Positions 12,501-23,179 are shown, counted from the first letter of the stretch. The stretch is DNA of 64,000 nt from Epiperipatus broadwayi (GCA_028023455.1 JAQFVV010000323.1:250001-314000), one strand, 5' to 3'. Made by a program: numbers and translations. The notes: generated by a model from the sequence alone, not told the origin.

Positions 12501-12858
12501 AGACTTGTTTATTTGATAACTTTGTCCTCTTTCCATTTGCTAAAGTTACTTGGATCTGTTTTACTGGCAATGAAGGTATATCCCTTTCTACACTCACCAG
12601 ATTTTGATACGTTGACTCTGATAATATGGAAGCTTGACTTCCAGAGTCAATTAATGCTTCAATTCTGATATTGTTTATATACAAAATTACAATAGGACAT
12701 TGATAAGTTATAGGTGGTTCGCCTATAGTAAAGGGCTCTAAATAATCAATATCAAGATCTAAAGTATTAAGCATCCACATCTGATCGTTCCCCATTTTGT
12801 TAGCACCGGGTCCTTGCAAAGAGGAACTAACATACAAAGACCTTTCTAGTTTAATTTC
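9565..12858 (-). CDS. pol: Pol polyprotein: protease, reverse transcriptase, RNase H, integrase
   Basis: Numbering from a TTG at 12837 gives 1090 residues. The aspartic protease has D-S-G at 64-66. The reverse transcriptase spans about 240-410 with YVDD at 392-395. RNase H has acidic residues near 541, 581, 608 and 651. The integrase zinc finger uses H763, H768, C798 and C801, with catalytic D830, D889 and E924 about 35 residues apart. A C-terminal GPY/F-type module (EGPYRI) follows, and there is no chromodomain. Function: Gag-Pol processing, cDNA synthesis in the particle, and integration. The frame is open from 12858, overlaps the end of gag by 13 bases in the -1 frame and has no AUG at its start, so it is probably made by -1 frameshifting. 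No internal stop is present, so it may be active. Confidence 0.95.
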   Translation of the reverse strand, partial: EIKLERSLYVSSSLQGPGANKMGNDQMWMLNTLDLDIDYLEPFTIGEPPITYQCPIVILYINNIRIEALIDSGSQASILSESTYQNLVSVERDIPSLPVKQIQVTLANGKRTKLSNKQVWITFKINNTEYGHVFLIMPGLIHEAIIGADFMILNKCQIDFCNKIFICKEERLNFEYGMHNLSSQLLCIQNTLIDASIKAKIEHVYAINSKLGENLYQLMYDFKNIFSKIPGIIKGYTHRIKLKSNDPFHQKMYPIPYQYKDEVQSQIDKMLEWNIIKKCPSPYVNPLVIVKKKDGSIRVCLDARMLNNVTVPERDIPPPVHELLTKFHKRSIFSTFDLTASYWQIPLHENDQQYTAFRFQGQSYVFRRMPFGLINSGAGLIRCLDMIFSKQLKEKIIMYVDDIVIASDSLHEHLQHLKLFFTECQIQNVKINMEKCSIAAREITFLGHLINEHGIQPHPEKIAAIQRFPIPKTVKQLKSFFGLCNYYNRFYKNFAEDTINLSRLLKKTEKWKWTAEHDNEFSIIKSKFLKHVILVYPDFNKTFYVQTDSSYYGLGVVLYQLDEDQVPHVLYFLSRHLRGAELNYTITEKETLAVVWAFQKLRQFLLGSEVIVLTDHRSLEFLNKSYLSNERLVRWSLYLQQFNYRVLYIEGRQNIPADILSRHPICLMSQHPNAQNIIISSVDVIRDESIVDDYNNLTMIQGQDQKLNRIMTILNNHDNVNSKSKYIKRIFSKYKMYQNLLMYNLKSNQGESWRIVVPNSMIDKLIMYVHCSYGHYGAPKIMYVLKSIFYWDGMYKRVIRKIKTCSTCLKSKYCNKSYVGVMQPIIPDRANELLAIDFYGPLPPFKQQKFILVAYDVFSKFVSAYPVPKTSAHFVIKCMLNYQFPLVGKPKIILTDHATAFISGRWNEWIQDQNLKHVMSSIRNPQSNPCERVMRELSRLFRVYVADNHKKWVHKLPEVINYINSTYNESTGFTPIRLHYGRHEPLLIKTPIPIVREPINRDEDNNQAKVKLHIMGAKRVKKSHNKPHPFKINDLVLVRTPHVSNLQRNQFKKFLSLYEGPYRISCKVGENAFMLTTPDGEKGTYNARSLIPYPSEV
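12846..12858 (-). promoter_or_regulatory. Gag-pol overlap, candidate -1 frameshift site
   Basis: The pol frame is open for 13 bases before the gag UAG. The last gag codons read UUA AAC UAG preceded by A, so the heptamer next to the stop is AUUAAAC. This is one base from the well-known slippery UUUAAAC, with the same AAC A-site codon. Frame relation is seen; slippage is inferred. Confidence 0.5.
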
Positions 12859-15152
12859 TTACTACTGGCTTTATTAGCTGGTCTTTTAAGAATTGTGGTC
12901 ACACCACTAGTAGAAGGCTGATTATTTTGATCATCACTTCTATCTCTATATGTATCAAATTTAACAATTTTTTTAAAGTGTGGAGACATCCTATCTCTAC
13001 CTCTATACTCAAATCTCCTTTTATACCCTACAGAAGGTCTCACACCATTGTTAACATTGATATTTGCTAACGGATAATTATTTCTATCCTTGTTTACTTT
13101 AAATCTATTATCCATAGATAATTCAGCAACTTCAAGAGCATCTAATACCTCAGATACTTCTTCTATTGAACCACGATCAGCAGCTATCAACAACTGTTCA
13201 ACGTTTTTAGGTAAGTTATGCCTTACAATTCTGACAATCTGTCCTTCTGATAATGGACAAGCAGTCAACGTTTTTAACCGAACAGCTTGATTTCTGAAAA
13301 AGCTTGTATAGCTGCCTTTACTAATATGGTATTTTTCTTGAGTAATCTGATATCTGATGCAATCTTGTTTATCAGAGTTCCAAAAACTCCCAACAATAAA
13401 ACACTTAAAGTCGCCATAAGTTATTGGTTTCTCAAACAATGATTGCCACCAATCTTTGGCAACTCCATACAAATGATTGCTACACACTGCCACTTTTTCT
13501 TTTTCTGACAAGGAACATATGGAAAATAATTCATCCAAATTATTTAAAAATTCTGAGGGATTTTCCATATACTCTCCTTTAAACGGTTTGACTTTCATAA
13601 AACGTAAAGCCATTGAATTATTGGCATTTCCTTCACAATTAACCATTTCTCTACTTGGTCTACTATCAATTTCTTTCACAATAGTATTTTCTGACTGAGT
13701 ACTATTATTTTTCCTTCCTGATTCTAATTTATTTATTTGTGATGAACTAACATAATCTTCATAAGCATGATCACTTATTTTCCCTTTTAATACTTCTGTC
13801 TTTGTATTATTTACATTTTTCGCCTCTAAATCCATTTGTTCAAGCACTTGCTTGACATACCCTTTCTGTTCTTTCCTGAATTCATCCAAATTCTTATCTA
13901 AAATTTCTTTATATTTATCATTGTTTAGTTCTAACATACCTGCATGCTCTTTTATATCTTTTTGCATACGCTTTAAATTTTCTCCTACCTTTGATCGATA
14001 TTTATGCTCATCGATTCTTTTAACATCTAGCTCCTTAAATTTTTCAATAAGTTCCTTCTCTATTTCATCTTTTATATCTTCTTTGGTCTGAACTATGGCA
14101 CTCCTAACACTTTTAATATCTTCACTAACATTATTAACATGGTCCTTAACCTCACAAATCTCACTATCAACTTTTAATTTATAGCTATCAATTTTTAAAG
14201 CTAAATCATTGTTATTGATCCTACATTGATCAATAGATTCTGCTATTTGATCTTTCAAATTTTTAATCGTACTTTCTGAAAATTCATAAAATTTTCTTTC
14301 CAACAACTCTTGATTTTTATCATCAATTTTTATTATTTCTAACTTTAAAGATTCAACTACTTCTTCATTTTTACTAAATCTTATATCCAGATTATTAATT
14401 TTATCTTCCACATCTTTTTTAAAATTCTTTACAATTTCAGAATTATCCTCAACCTTTTTATTTATATTGTCTATACAAAATCTTATCTCTTCTTTATCTT
14501 TACTTAAGTTTTCTTTAACTTCTCTAATATTTTCCTCAAGAGATTCTACTTTTATATTATTCTCAATTATATCCTCTCTAAGAGAATCTAACTTCATATT
14601 CATTTTATTACTTTCCTCTTTTATTTCTTCTTTTAAAGAATTATTCTCCTTTTTCATTTCTTCCTTAATAGCATCAAATCTAAGACTATTTTTATGACTC
14701 TCCTCTTTCATTTCTTCTTTAATAGCATCTAATCTAAGACTATTTTTATTACTCTCCTCTTTCATTTCTTCTTTAATAGCATCTAATCTAAGACTATTTT
14801 TATTACTCTCCTTTTCCATTTCTTCTTTTAAAGAATCTTTCATTTCTTCTTTAATATAATTACTCTCATTTTTCACTGAATTAATAATACCTTGACTCAT
14901 TAATTCAAAATGCTTCATAAAATCAAGCATTGAGAAGTTCTCTATAGTTTTCTCAGTTTTTACTACTTCTTTTTCTACTGTTTTAAAAACTACCTCTTCC
15001 TCCTCCTCTATTTCACTATCCATATTTTGAGTATTTTCTAATATTGTCTCAAAATCTACTAATTTTTCCCTTTCTTTTCTCTCCTCACAACTATTATCCT
15101 CAACAATAAAATTAGACATCTCAACTTCTAAATCTTTATCCCAGTTATCCAT
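12846..15152 (-). CDS. gag: Gag protein with very long coiled-coil N-terminus
   Basis: 768 residues from an ATG at 15152. Residues about 1-480 are Lys/Glu/Asn-rich coiled coil. They include three near-identical copies of an 18-residue unit (EEMKEESNKNSLRLDAIK-like) around residues 117-170, encoded by tandem DNA repeats near 14640-14830. A retrotransposon Gag/capsid domain follows at about 513-690, recognised by KDWWQSLF, then FWNSDKQD and a QIVRIVRHNLP segment. The basic tail (about 700-768) has no CCHC zinc knuckle. Role: forms the particle that packages element RNA. Most gypsy Gags lack such a long coiled coil, and the absence of a knuckle suggests the basic tail binds RNA. The same capsid motifs occur in the decayed element at 45059-46770. 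Confidence 0.9.
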   Translation of the reverse strand: MDNWDKDLEVEMSNFIVEDNSCEERKEREKLVDFETILENTQNMDSEIEEEEEVVFKTVEKEVVKTEKTIENFSMLDFMKHFELMSQGIINSVKNESNYIKEEMKDSLKEEMEKESNKNSLRLDAIKEEMKEESNKNSLRLDAIKEEMKEESHKNSLRFDAIKEEMKKENNSLKEEIKEESNKMNMKLDSLREDIIENNIKVESLEENIREVKENLSKDKEEIRFCIDNINKKVEDNSEIVKNFKKDVEDKINNLDIRFSKNEEVVESLKLEIIKIDDKNQELLERKFYEFSESTIKNLKDQIAESIDQCRINNNDLALKIDSYKLKVDSEICEVKDHVNNVSEDIKSVRSAIVQTKEDIKDEIEKELIEKFKELDVKRIDEHKYRSKVGENLKRMQKDIKEHAGMLELNNDKYKEILDKNLDEFRKEQKGYVKQVLEQMDLEAKNVNNTKTEVLKGKISDHAYEDYVSSSQINKLESGRKNNSTQSENTIVKEIDSRPSREMVNCEGNANNSMALRFMKVKPFKGEYMENPSEFLNNLDELFSICSLSEKEKVAVCSNHLYGVAKDWWQSLFEKPITYGDFKCFIVGSFWNSDKQDCIRYQITQEKYHISKGSYTSFFRNQAVRLKTLTACPLSEGQIVRIVRHNLPKNVEQLLIAADRGSIEEVSEVLDALEVAELSMDNRFKVNKDRNNYPLANINVNNGVRPSVGYKRRFEYRGRDRMSPHFKKIVKFDTYRDRSDDQNNQPSTSGVTTILKRPANKASSKKLN

Positions 15153-15841
15153 TTCTATATTTTTTTAAAATTCAATTTTATTAGTATGCAGTATTTATTA
15201 TCAATATTTCAAAAATAATAATTCCCTATCAACCTTTCCATCTCCACTCAATTCACTTCTACAATTAATCACAAAATATCATCTTTGAAAACTCTACACT
15301 ATTTATTATAAACTAATTATATAACTACGAATAACAAAATTGTGTCATATCATTATCTTTACACCTATGATCCACAGACAATTTGCACATAATATATTAT
15401 ATTAAATATACATTTAAAATATCTTAAGAATTGACATGGTCATATTACAAAATAATTATTTGCCACATTTCATCATTTACATATTTATTTGCTTATTAAT
15501 TTAAAATCAACTTAGTATTTAATTTTTTTAAATAATCATATTATAGATACCACATGAAAATATAATAATTTTGCTAATAAGATTTTTATTTTAATTTTAC
15601 AATCAATATCTAATCACTTATAACTACTATTATAAAAATACTAAACTATTTATATTTAATAAATATACTAATCATTAATTCCTAAATTATACATTTTAAT
15701 CCATACACTATTTTTACTAACAAATCTATACCTATCACTCTATCCTCCTAACATATACTAACCCTAAAATTATGTATATCCTAATCCTTAACTAAATATC
15801 TAAGCCTAAAACGTTTGGGCGCCAAAATCCTAACTACCGTT
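15153..15841 (-). other. Element 1 5' leader
   Basis: Untranslated leader of about 690 bp between the primer-binding site and the gag AUG. It is AT-rich, with no upstream frame I trust. Confidence 0.6.
15806..15824 (-). promoter_or_regulatory. Primer-binding site of element 1, tRNA-Lys-like
   Basis: On the minus strand, 17 bases after the LTR end (…GGTACA), the sequence reads TGGCGCCCAAACG. TGGCGCCC is the complement of a tRNA-Lys 3' end as used by many retroelements. The spacer between LTR and site is longer than usual. Confidence 0.7.
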
Positions 15842-18800
15842 TGTACCCTCACTTCTCGATATATGATATAATTTAAAATATGACTAGCTCAATCAAATTA
15901 TTATGCTCGGCTAAAATATGTACAACTATCTTTAATATATTTTTATAATATTATAACTTATCAGATTTATTACAAACTTATCAAAAATTAATATAGTTCA
16001 ATATTATGTACTAATTAAATAAATATTTAATTAAAATCATGAGACTGTGAAGTGAAGTTACAATTGGTAATCAGATTTACATTGAGTCAATGTCTTTCCA
16101 AGACACTGTCTCAATGGCATAAGAATACTATTACTTCTTCATTATCTCATTACTAACTCTACAGCACTCTTATGACTTTTATAAATGAATTATCTTTAAT
16201 AATAATAGATAAATAAATCTCAATCTATTGTTAAGGAAATATAATTAAAATGATCTCAGGTTCTTCTAATTATCTTAAAGTAATAATAATTCATGTAGAT
16301 AGGAATGATAAGGGATTTAATATCAAACCTAAATACACCTAACTTATTCTAATAATAATCACTAACAATAATAATCTTTAGGGTATATCTTAATCTTATC
16401 TATTGGGTTATACTTTTAATCATTAAGAAAATAAATAAATCATATGCATGTCTTTCATTTCCATATAGTATCTTAATTTTAAAATAAACCAAAATCTTAT
16501 AATTTAACAATTTGTGGCAATAAATAATCTTATACTTTTATATTGTGCATTATAATTATTTTATGACCATTGTAATATCATATGTTAATGTCAATCAATT
16601 TCTATAAATTATATTAAGAAAATATTGTGTTTCTTTCTCAAATAATAAAATAATAAATTCATATTGTGCAAATATTATGTTTATTCAAATTATCTGTTGT
16701 CAAATGCTGTGGTGTAAAATAATGAATTCAACACATCTTTTAAAACAACTTAACAAATTTATTTACATTAACTTTAACAAATAATTTATTTACACTATTT
16801 ACATTTAAATGGAACTAAAGAAAATAAAAAAAATAAGAAAAATAATAATACAAGATTTTTACACTGTTATTATTTCCATAACTATAAGTAGATAATTTAT
16901 ACATTTCAGAGAATGTTTTATTAATAAAATTCAATTAAGTTTATGACTTTAATTTACATAAACATTACTTATTATCAATTAATATAAGAAAAGATTTTAT
17001 GTAAGATATCATTCATGTAGCATGTATGTAAATAAACCAACTTTAATAATTTAAAATGCTATTTCACTTAAGTCCTACTGTTATTTATATTATAATGTAT
17101 AAGGCTGTATTACATTTATTATCAGTATGACTCAAATATTAATTAATGTATCAACTGATATAACTTTGTAGTATAATAACAATTATTGACTATCACTGTT
17201 TATTTCATTCCGATATAATGTCATACTACATGTCTTATTAAAATATGCAATACGTATATGTACTTTTAAAAAAAATAATATTTTAAAATTATTCAATAAT
17301 TTCAACTTTTATAAAGTATAATGTTAAATAAAATTCTATGATTCTTTGCCATTTTAAATCATTACTTTTCTTTACTTATTATTCCTATTCCTTTATAAAA
17401 CTACTACCTACAAAAGTCATTTTAACCCTATTTAATTTCAGTAAAAACAAATGACCAATTTTAAAACAAAAAATAATAACGATCCAAACTCTCCTATACC
17501 TCATCATCTATTTACAATAAGCCTTCAATCAAAAATATAAATTTCTATGTAAAATTAACGTAACTCATCTAATAAAAATAAAATAAAATATAGACCTTAT
17601 ATACTTCTTACTAACTTTAAAAGAAAAAAATAAATAACTTACACTAGTATAATAAATCTGATTTCTAATATTGGAACAGAAACATTGAAATTCATTCACG
17701 AAAGAATCATATAATTATTTCTAGGTTATCATATTACGTTGTACTAAATTTATATCATCAATTTAAAATATGCATATTAAAATAAAACTGCTATTATTAA
17801 TCTTGTGCGTGTATATTATTTAAACATTAATACATTCATTCAATAATCATATAACATTTGGTTGATCTAAAGAAAACATAGTAAATACATCAAATTATTA
17901 TTATTATTACACAATTTTTACCATAAATAATACTTCAATGTACAGTCCGTCACGATGTCCTCCAGGATTCCAGTTTTACAAAATAATTTCACATTTACAC
18001 TCAACAATTATTCTTTAAAATATTACGTGTTGTATAATTATAAAATAAACTTTATGCAATAAAAAGTTATATTAGTATTTAGTTATTATTTAAAAAAAAA
18101 TGTAAATGTACCTTTCCTATCTTTAATAAATCAATAATTAATGAAATATTTATGTTAGTTAATAAATAAAAATATTACATAACATCCAACGGTGTTTTCA
18201 TCCAGTTGTCATTGTTCTTTTTCCTAGGCACAAATTTTCACTAAACATTACTTCCTTTTCCGGTACATCACGTGTTCTTTAAAAGTTTTTATGACAAAAA
18301 TGAAAACGTTCTTTTTTTAAAAATAAATAAAAATAAAAGTCAGTTCCATCAGAAAACAAAAATAAAATTAAAATAGTTTATGGATCCAGGTTCACTTCTT
18401 TTAAAGAAAAAAAATATTATTTAAAAGTTATTATTTTTAGAATTAGTCTATAATTTATAAAGTTCTTGTTTAATTATTTTAATTGATTTGATTTGGATAT
18501 CCACGTTTATTTGATTTGCGCATTCCGTAACAGATATTTAGGTAAGATTACTTTTAAAGTCTTTTATACGACCAGCGTTTAGACTTTAATAATACAATAA
18601 TTTTTACTTATAAGTATTTCTTTACTTATTAAATCTCCAATTTATTTGCCTTTTAAAATTGTCAGAATTTAGTCTTTTAAACCATAAAGACTTAACAAGG
18701 CAAATATTTATACAATTACTGTTATATATTATATCTTTACCAAGATATATATTTAAATTTAGAATTTACAAATACTTGCTTCATAAAGAAGTATTTCTCA

Positions 18801-20168
18801 TTTTTTTAAATATCTATTTTATAAAAATTAACTACCATTAGCTTTTAAATTTATACAAAGTCCAACGTATTACTGTTAGGCATCTAATAACTCTGCTAGT
18901 CAATCCAGCGTTTGTTAAATTTTCAGTATAAAGTCTCCAATACATTTTATCCTTATATGATGTCCTCATGATTATTTGATAGTAAATTGAGCTTTAATAA
19001 GGAAACGATCAATAGGGAACTACAATAAATTAACACTGCATATTCATCGGTAACTTTTATAAATTATTTTAAAAACTACTCTCTTATAATTTTAAAACGA
19101 TTTTAAGAGCGTCTATAATCACTTAGCTATTTTTAATAGCATACTTTACTTTAAGAATTTCAATCACAAGTCCCCTCCTAACAATTGAACCTTGGTTTTA
19201 TACCGGAAGAAAACTCCCACTTGATTGGTGAATTAAACAATTGACTTGCTAGCTTATTTACATATTTCACCAACAAGACAGAATTAAAAATAAATAATGA
19301 CTTATTTAATATTTATTATTTATCACATTATTAAATTCTTAAATTAATCTTTATCATTTATTTAAATCTATTAAACATTTTTTAAAATATACTTTCTTAC
19401 TTAACTTTTACGTTTAACTTTTATAAGATTATTTTTATAAACAAACTAAGTCTATTTTTATTCGTTATGTTTTTAAACAGTATTTTAAAAATCAGATTTA
19501 ATATTTCACATTAATTATCTTTATTTTTATTTCATGATAGCCAAAATAATATTTATAAATTTTATAACAGAATTTTTAAAATAGCTTTGCAACTTTACTA
19601 AAATACTCCCAAGCATGTGTGTACGTATTTTAATTAACATCTGTTTTTTTACAACAGAGCTACAGACGCTTGTAATAATCTAAAAATAAACTAACAATAC
19701 ATTTTTTAAAAATAAATATTTTTAAAATAAATAATATCTTATAACAGCTTTTAAAATAATAATTCGATATTATTAAAATCAAATATTAATCTTCTATCAT
19801 GTAATACTAATAATTAAAATATTTATATTCATTTATTAAATATTAATTTTTATCAACAATAAATATATGCATTTAATTTTAACTTGTCTTTTAAAACTTT
19901 AACTTTAAACATTTATTTATTAAATTTATTAATGCAGTATTGCTTATGGCCAGTTTTCCCAACCATATACTATTATCATTCCCATTGAAATGTCTCTCTC
20001 AAACATCAGCACAATTTTCACATATCAAACACTCATGAATTACTTTAATTACACTTTTTAAAAAGATTGTTATAAACAAAATTAAAATCATATAGCTAAA
20101 TATATCTTAAATTTAAAATTTTTTAAATAAATGGATACAACAATTTATGGAGACCCATACAAAAGGGC

Positions 20169-20171
<3 letters not shown>
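15842..20171 (-). repeat. 5' LTR of element 1
   Basis: The right-hand LTR, 4330 bp, is the 5' LTR in element orientation and should carry the promoter. It begins TGTACCCTCA on the plus strand and ends GGGCACA before an (AT)n run. It is the near-identical partner of 4521-8854. I did not find a confident TATA box. Confidence 0.9.

Positions 20172-20228
<57 letters not shown>
20172..20228. repeat. (AT)n microsatellite
   Basis: A pure AT dinucleotide run directly next to the element 1 LTR. Together with 4491-4520 it appears to be the original insertion target. Confidence 0.9.
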
Positions 20229-20229
<1 letters not shown>

Positions 20230-20400
20230 GAGATGATAATATGGACCAACTGATGAGTGCCAATTTAATACAAATTACATATATTGGTCATTATTTGTTT
20301 TCTACATGTGTGTAGTCATTTGTATCAGTGGTATGAGATAGTGTGGATAGTTAAAGGATGCTTGAAAGTCTGAGTTTATATCCACTATATATAGAATATT
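20229..20400 (+). repeat. Third copy of the hammerhead repeat, ribozyme decayed
   Basis: Same family as 650-825. The hammerhead region is 20244-20289, with stem I GACCAA (20244-20249) and TTGGTC (20284-20289) and CTGATGA at 20250-20256. The GAAA position reads AAAT and stem II is lost, so catalysis is unlikely. The tail aligns with the other copies, including tgcttgaaagtctgagttta. Confidence 0.6.
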
Positions 20401-21139
20401 AAGTTTATTGAAATATGTAGAGTAATTTAATCAACCAATGTTATTGTATAATAAATATCTTTTTATTATTATTCGTTAATCTAATGTTCTATCTCTCTTC
20501 TCATTAATTTTGGCCATTTAAATATGAAATTATACATTGTAATATATTGGGAGATAAGAGTTTATACTCTACCTAATTAGTTGCAGTATGCTCTAATAAT
20601 GGTGATGGTCTAAAATATCCTCCTATGGAATTGTCAGTATTGGACAGCACTCTGGTAGAAATGCAACATAAATTATTAATCCATAGAAGATCTAATTTTC
20701 TTTAGTTAATTAGGAATAATTTAATAGTCTGAAAAATTGACGATGTCTACAATATTTTATGAATATATCTAGGTATGACTATTAGCATAAATTATAATTA
20801 ATCTATATTTTTCTCCTATCTTGTTTCATTTGTGTTATTTGGATTTAAGTATGAAATATTAAGTTATCTTTTATTGTTAAACATTAACTTTTCACATCCA
20901 TGGGATTATTCTAAGTTGTGTTTAACTTTGGTGCTCTCTTTTGATCAAAATAGTAGCATTGATACTATATATACATATATCAGCAGATTGTATAGAATTG
21001 ATACTATATATACATATATCAACCGATTGTATATGCTACACCATCATTGTTAATTTAAAACACTAGCTATAAACAAATTTATACTTCAATTCTCTAACAA
21101 CAATTGTTTCTTCTATTAACAACAAGATTTCTAAAGTGA
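20401..21139. other. AT-rich sequence with one weak exon candidate
   Basis: Mostly featureless. After a ttgcag acceptor at about 20581-20586 an open frame reads CSNNGDGLKYPPMELSVLD, which could be the end of an Ig domain before a GT donor. It lacks the rest of a domain, so I do not call it as a gene feature. A short tandem duplication of ttgatactatatatacatat lies near 20957-21020. Confidence 0.3.
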
Positions 21140-21157
21140 AAATCAACGAAATGCGAA

Positions 21158-21204
21158 CACGCGCGCGCGCGCACACACACACCCACACATATATATATAA
21201 TGTG
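21158..21204. repeat. Compound (CG)n(CA)n(TA)n microsatellite
   Basis: Runs of gc, then ca, then ta dinucleotides follow one another. The CpG-rich start is striking in this AT-rich context. Confidence 0.8.
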
Positions 21205-21490
21205 CGTATGTGTTTTGTATTACACTGATTTTTATTTAAGAAAGTCTATATTTTAATATGTCAAATGGGTCGTGAAAAATATTAAAGAAATTTATTGTTA
21301 GCTAATATATTAATTAATACCATATAATTCTGTATTTTTTTATTTATTGGTATAACATTAGACATTATTTAATATACAAATAAAATGTCCGTTAATTAAA
21401 AACTATTGTAATAACAAAAAAATAATAAATATAACGATAATTAACTATTATATAACTTTTAATTACCTTTGTATTTATTATATTTTATAG

Positions 21491-21690
21491 TTCCTCCATC
21501 CAATATCACCATCTTGATTAACTCTAGTGATATCAGAATTGGAGAGACAGTTGCATTAACATGTGAAACAACATCTAGTAACCCTGCATCAATTGTTACT
21601 TGGTGGAAGGATGAAGAAATGTTAAAGAGTAAGAGCAATGAAGTACTGGATGGAGAGTGGGGAGGGAAACGCACGAAAAATAGCTTAGTG
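21491..21690 (+). CDS. Exon: N-terminal half of a nephrin-like Ig domain
   Basis: A ttttatag acceptor precedes PPSNITILINSSDIRIGE, followed by the B-strand Cys (ALTCET) and the C-strand WWKDEE. A GEWGGKRTKNSLV stretch comes next. Proline pair, Cys, Trp-Trp and the GG-containing loop are typical of Ig domains of nephrin / sticks-and-stones / hibris adhesion proteins, which act at the cell surface. The exon starts in phase 1, as Ig-domain exons usually do. I chose the donor at 21691 (gtgaat) because it gives phase 0 and an open join to 24153; the alternative GT at 21699 would join into an immediate stop. Two potential N-glycosylation sites are visible. The minus-strand frame over this exon is a shadow. 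Confidence 0.75.
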
Positions 21691-21698
21691 GTGAATAA

Positions 21699-22243
21699 GT
21701 ATATTTTAAAATAAAATTTATTACTGCGTTTGAATTATGGAAATTATATATATATATATATATTAAGGTTGATTGATCTCATGTCACATAGCGTATTGTG
21801 TATGTGTGTATATAGTTAAAGCTAAAGAAGGATAATTAAAAATAAACAGACAAAAAATTCATATATAATTATCTAAAATAAAGTCTAGAATAAATGGCAT
21901 TAATTGAATAATAATATTACATAGTACTTTGAAAGATTATAAATTATTTAAAAAAAACGTATAAAAATCGGTCTCTATTTAATAAATAATATTTTTATCT
22001 GACTTTTTGTTTGACTTTGATGAAAGTATACAATTTTTATTTTAACTATGAAAAATAGAAATTTTTGCCTAAATCTATGATGCTTTTTTGAAAACACATG
22101 TAATTAAAAATTCTAATCTGTTTTTATTTAGAGGATTAAAAAGATTTTTTAAATAAATCTTACTTTTGATTTTGATAAATGTAAATTAAAAAAAAACAGA
22201 CTAATGATTATTTAATGATTGTTTTGTATTTATTAATCAAAAA
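21699..22243. other. Intron sequence, no gene
   Basis: AT-rich intronic DNA with a short (AT)n tract near 21747-21762. No other feature is recognised. Confidence 0.5.
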
Positions 22244-22254
22244 AGACAAGTCAA

Positions 22255-22333
22255 GCGTTGGTGGTCGAGAGGTCAGCACAGCTGCCTTACAAGCAGTTGC
22301 CCCGGGTTAGCGGGTTCGCTTCCCGACCGATGC
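22255..22333 (+). repeat. tRNA-Val(UAC)-like SINE or tRNA pseudogene
   Basis: The sequence folds as a tRNA. The acceptor stem pairs gcgttgg with ccgatgc (two wobbles). The A-box-like region is tggtcgagagg. The anticodon arm gctgc-cttacaa-gcagt gives anticodon UAC. The T arm is cggg-ttcgctt-cccg. The D stem is imperfect and the variable region is too long, so it is not a clean functional tRNA. A short adenine-rich tail follows, and agacaag occurs on both sides as a probable target duplication, so this is a retroposed copy inside the host intron. Confidence 0.6.
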
Positions 22334-22369
22334 TATGACACATGAAAAAAAGAGACAAGACTAATGATT

Positions 22370-23178
22370 AATAATTCATTTTATAAATTCTATAGCTTCT
22401 ACATTAACGAGTAAGTTCAATTTTGGAAAGATTGGAGATTATTCAGAATGTCCACTAAAAAAGAATGGTAATTTCAGGCTAGTATCCATGTTTGTCAAAT
22501 TTAAACTCACAAACAAGTAAATTAGGATGTATGTGTCTTTCATGATTATATAGCAAAATATGTATGATATACATTAATTAACATTTAGAAATCATAAAAA
22601 ATGTCAGGATATAAAATATTAATCTTGTTCATCTGATAAATAAAATAGATCATAGTGACAATATAAATGGCAAATCAAACCATTTTTTTAAAATAAAAAG
22701 TCCTCATAGAACATTACTAATTCATTGTTTCACCTACCTCTATTGCTTGGCAAGCCATTAATATTATTTTATATGTATAATATTATGATGTATATAGGGC
22801 TTAAACACAGTTATGACATTCATTTTGGGATTCCTTGATGGGTAGAACTCACATTAAACAATACTGTTAGAGAGCTATTAATAAATGTATTATATTAATG
22901 GTGAGTTTATATTTTACACAATAAGTAGTTCCATGACTTTTGAAATAATTCTTTTTTTTTTAAAATTAATTATTAATTAAATATTCCAAAATTTATGTTA
23001 AAAGTTTATTAATTATCATTGTGAAACAAGTTTAATATTTATGCAAATGATTTATGCAAAAAGAGACTAGCGTTTGAGAGCCAATAAGATTCCCTTTGGA
23101 TTTACACTGAAAATATGTTGCATTTTTTTGCATATCTAATTAATTATTTATGACTCACCCTTTAGAATATATATATTA
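22370..23178. other. Intron sequence, no gene
   Basis: AT-rich, no coding or RNA gene recognised. Confidence 0.45.
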
Positions 23179-23179
23179 A

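Larger units (their letters stand above)
4521..20171 (-). mobile_element. Complete Ty3/gypsy LTR retrotransposon with 4.33-kb LTRs
   Basis: Two direct repeats of about 4.33 kb (4521-8854 and 15842-20171) both begin TGTACCCTCA and end GGGCACA, so each LTR is bounded by TG and CA. Between them, 6987 bp carry gag and pol on the minus strand, with a primer-binding site next to the right LTR and a polypurine tract next to the left LTR. The LTRs differ by roughly one change per 100 bp by eye, so insertion was fairly recent. The element sits inside an (AT)n tract, so the target duplication cannot be read. Domain order PR-RT-RH-IN places it in Ty3/gypsy (Metaviridae). LTRs this long are exceptional in animals, although giant planarian gypsy elements are known. 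Confidence 0.93.

Noticed and set aside
13090-14697. Plus-strand frames inside gag and pol of element 1
   Set aside because: Antisense shadows of the minus-strand polyproteins.
21459-21674. Minus-strand frame over the Ig exon
   Set aside because: Antisense shadow of the spliced plus-strand Ig exon.
21491-21698. Donor at 21699 (gtatat) for the first Ig exon
   Set aside because: Joining to the exon at 24153 would give a stop after three codons; the donor at 21691 keeps the domain open.
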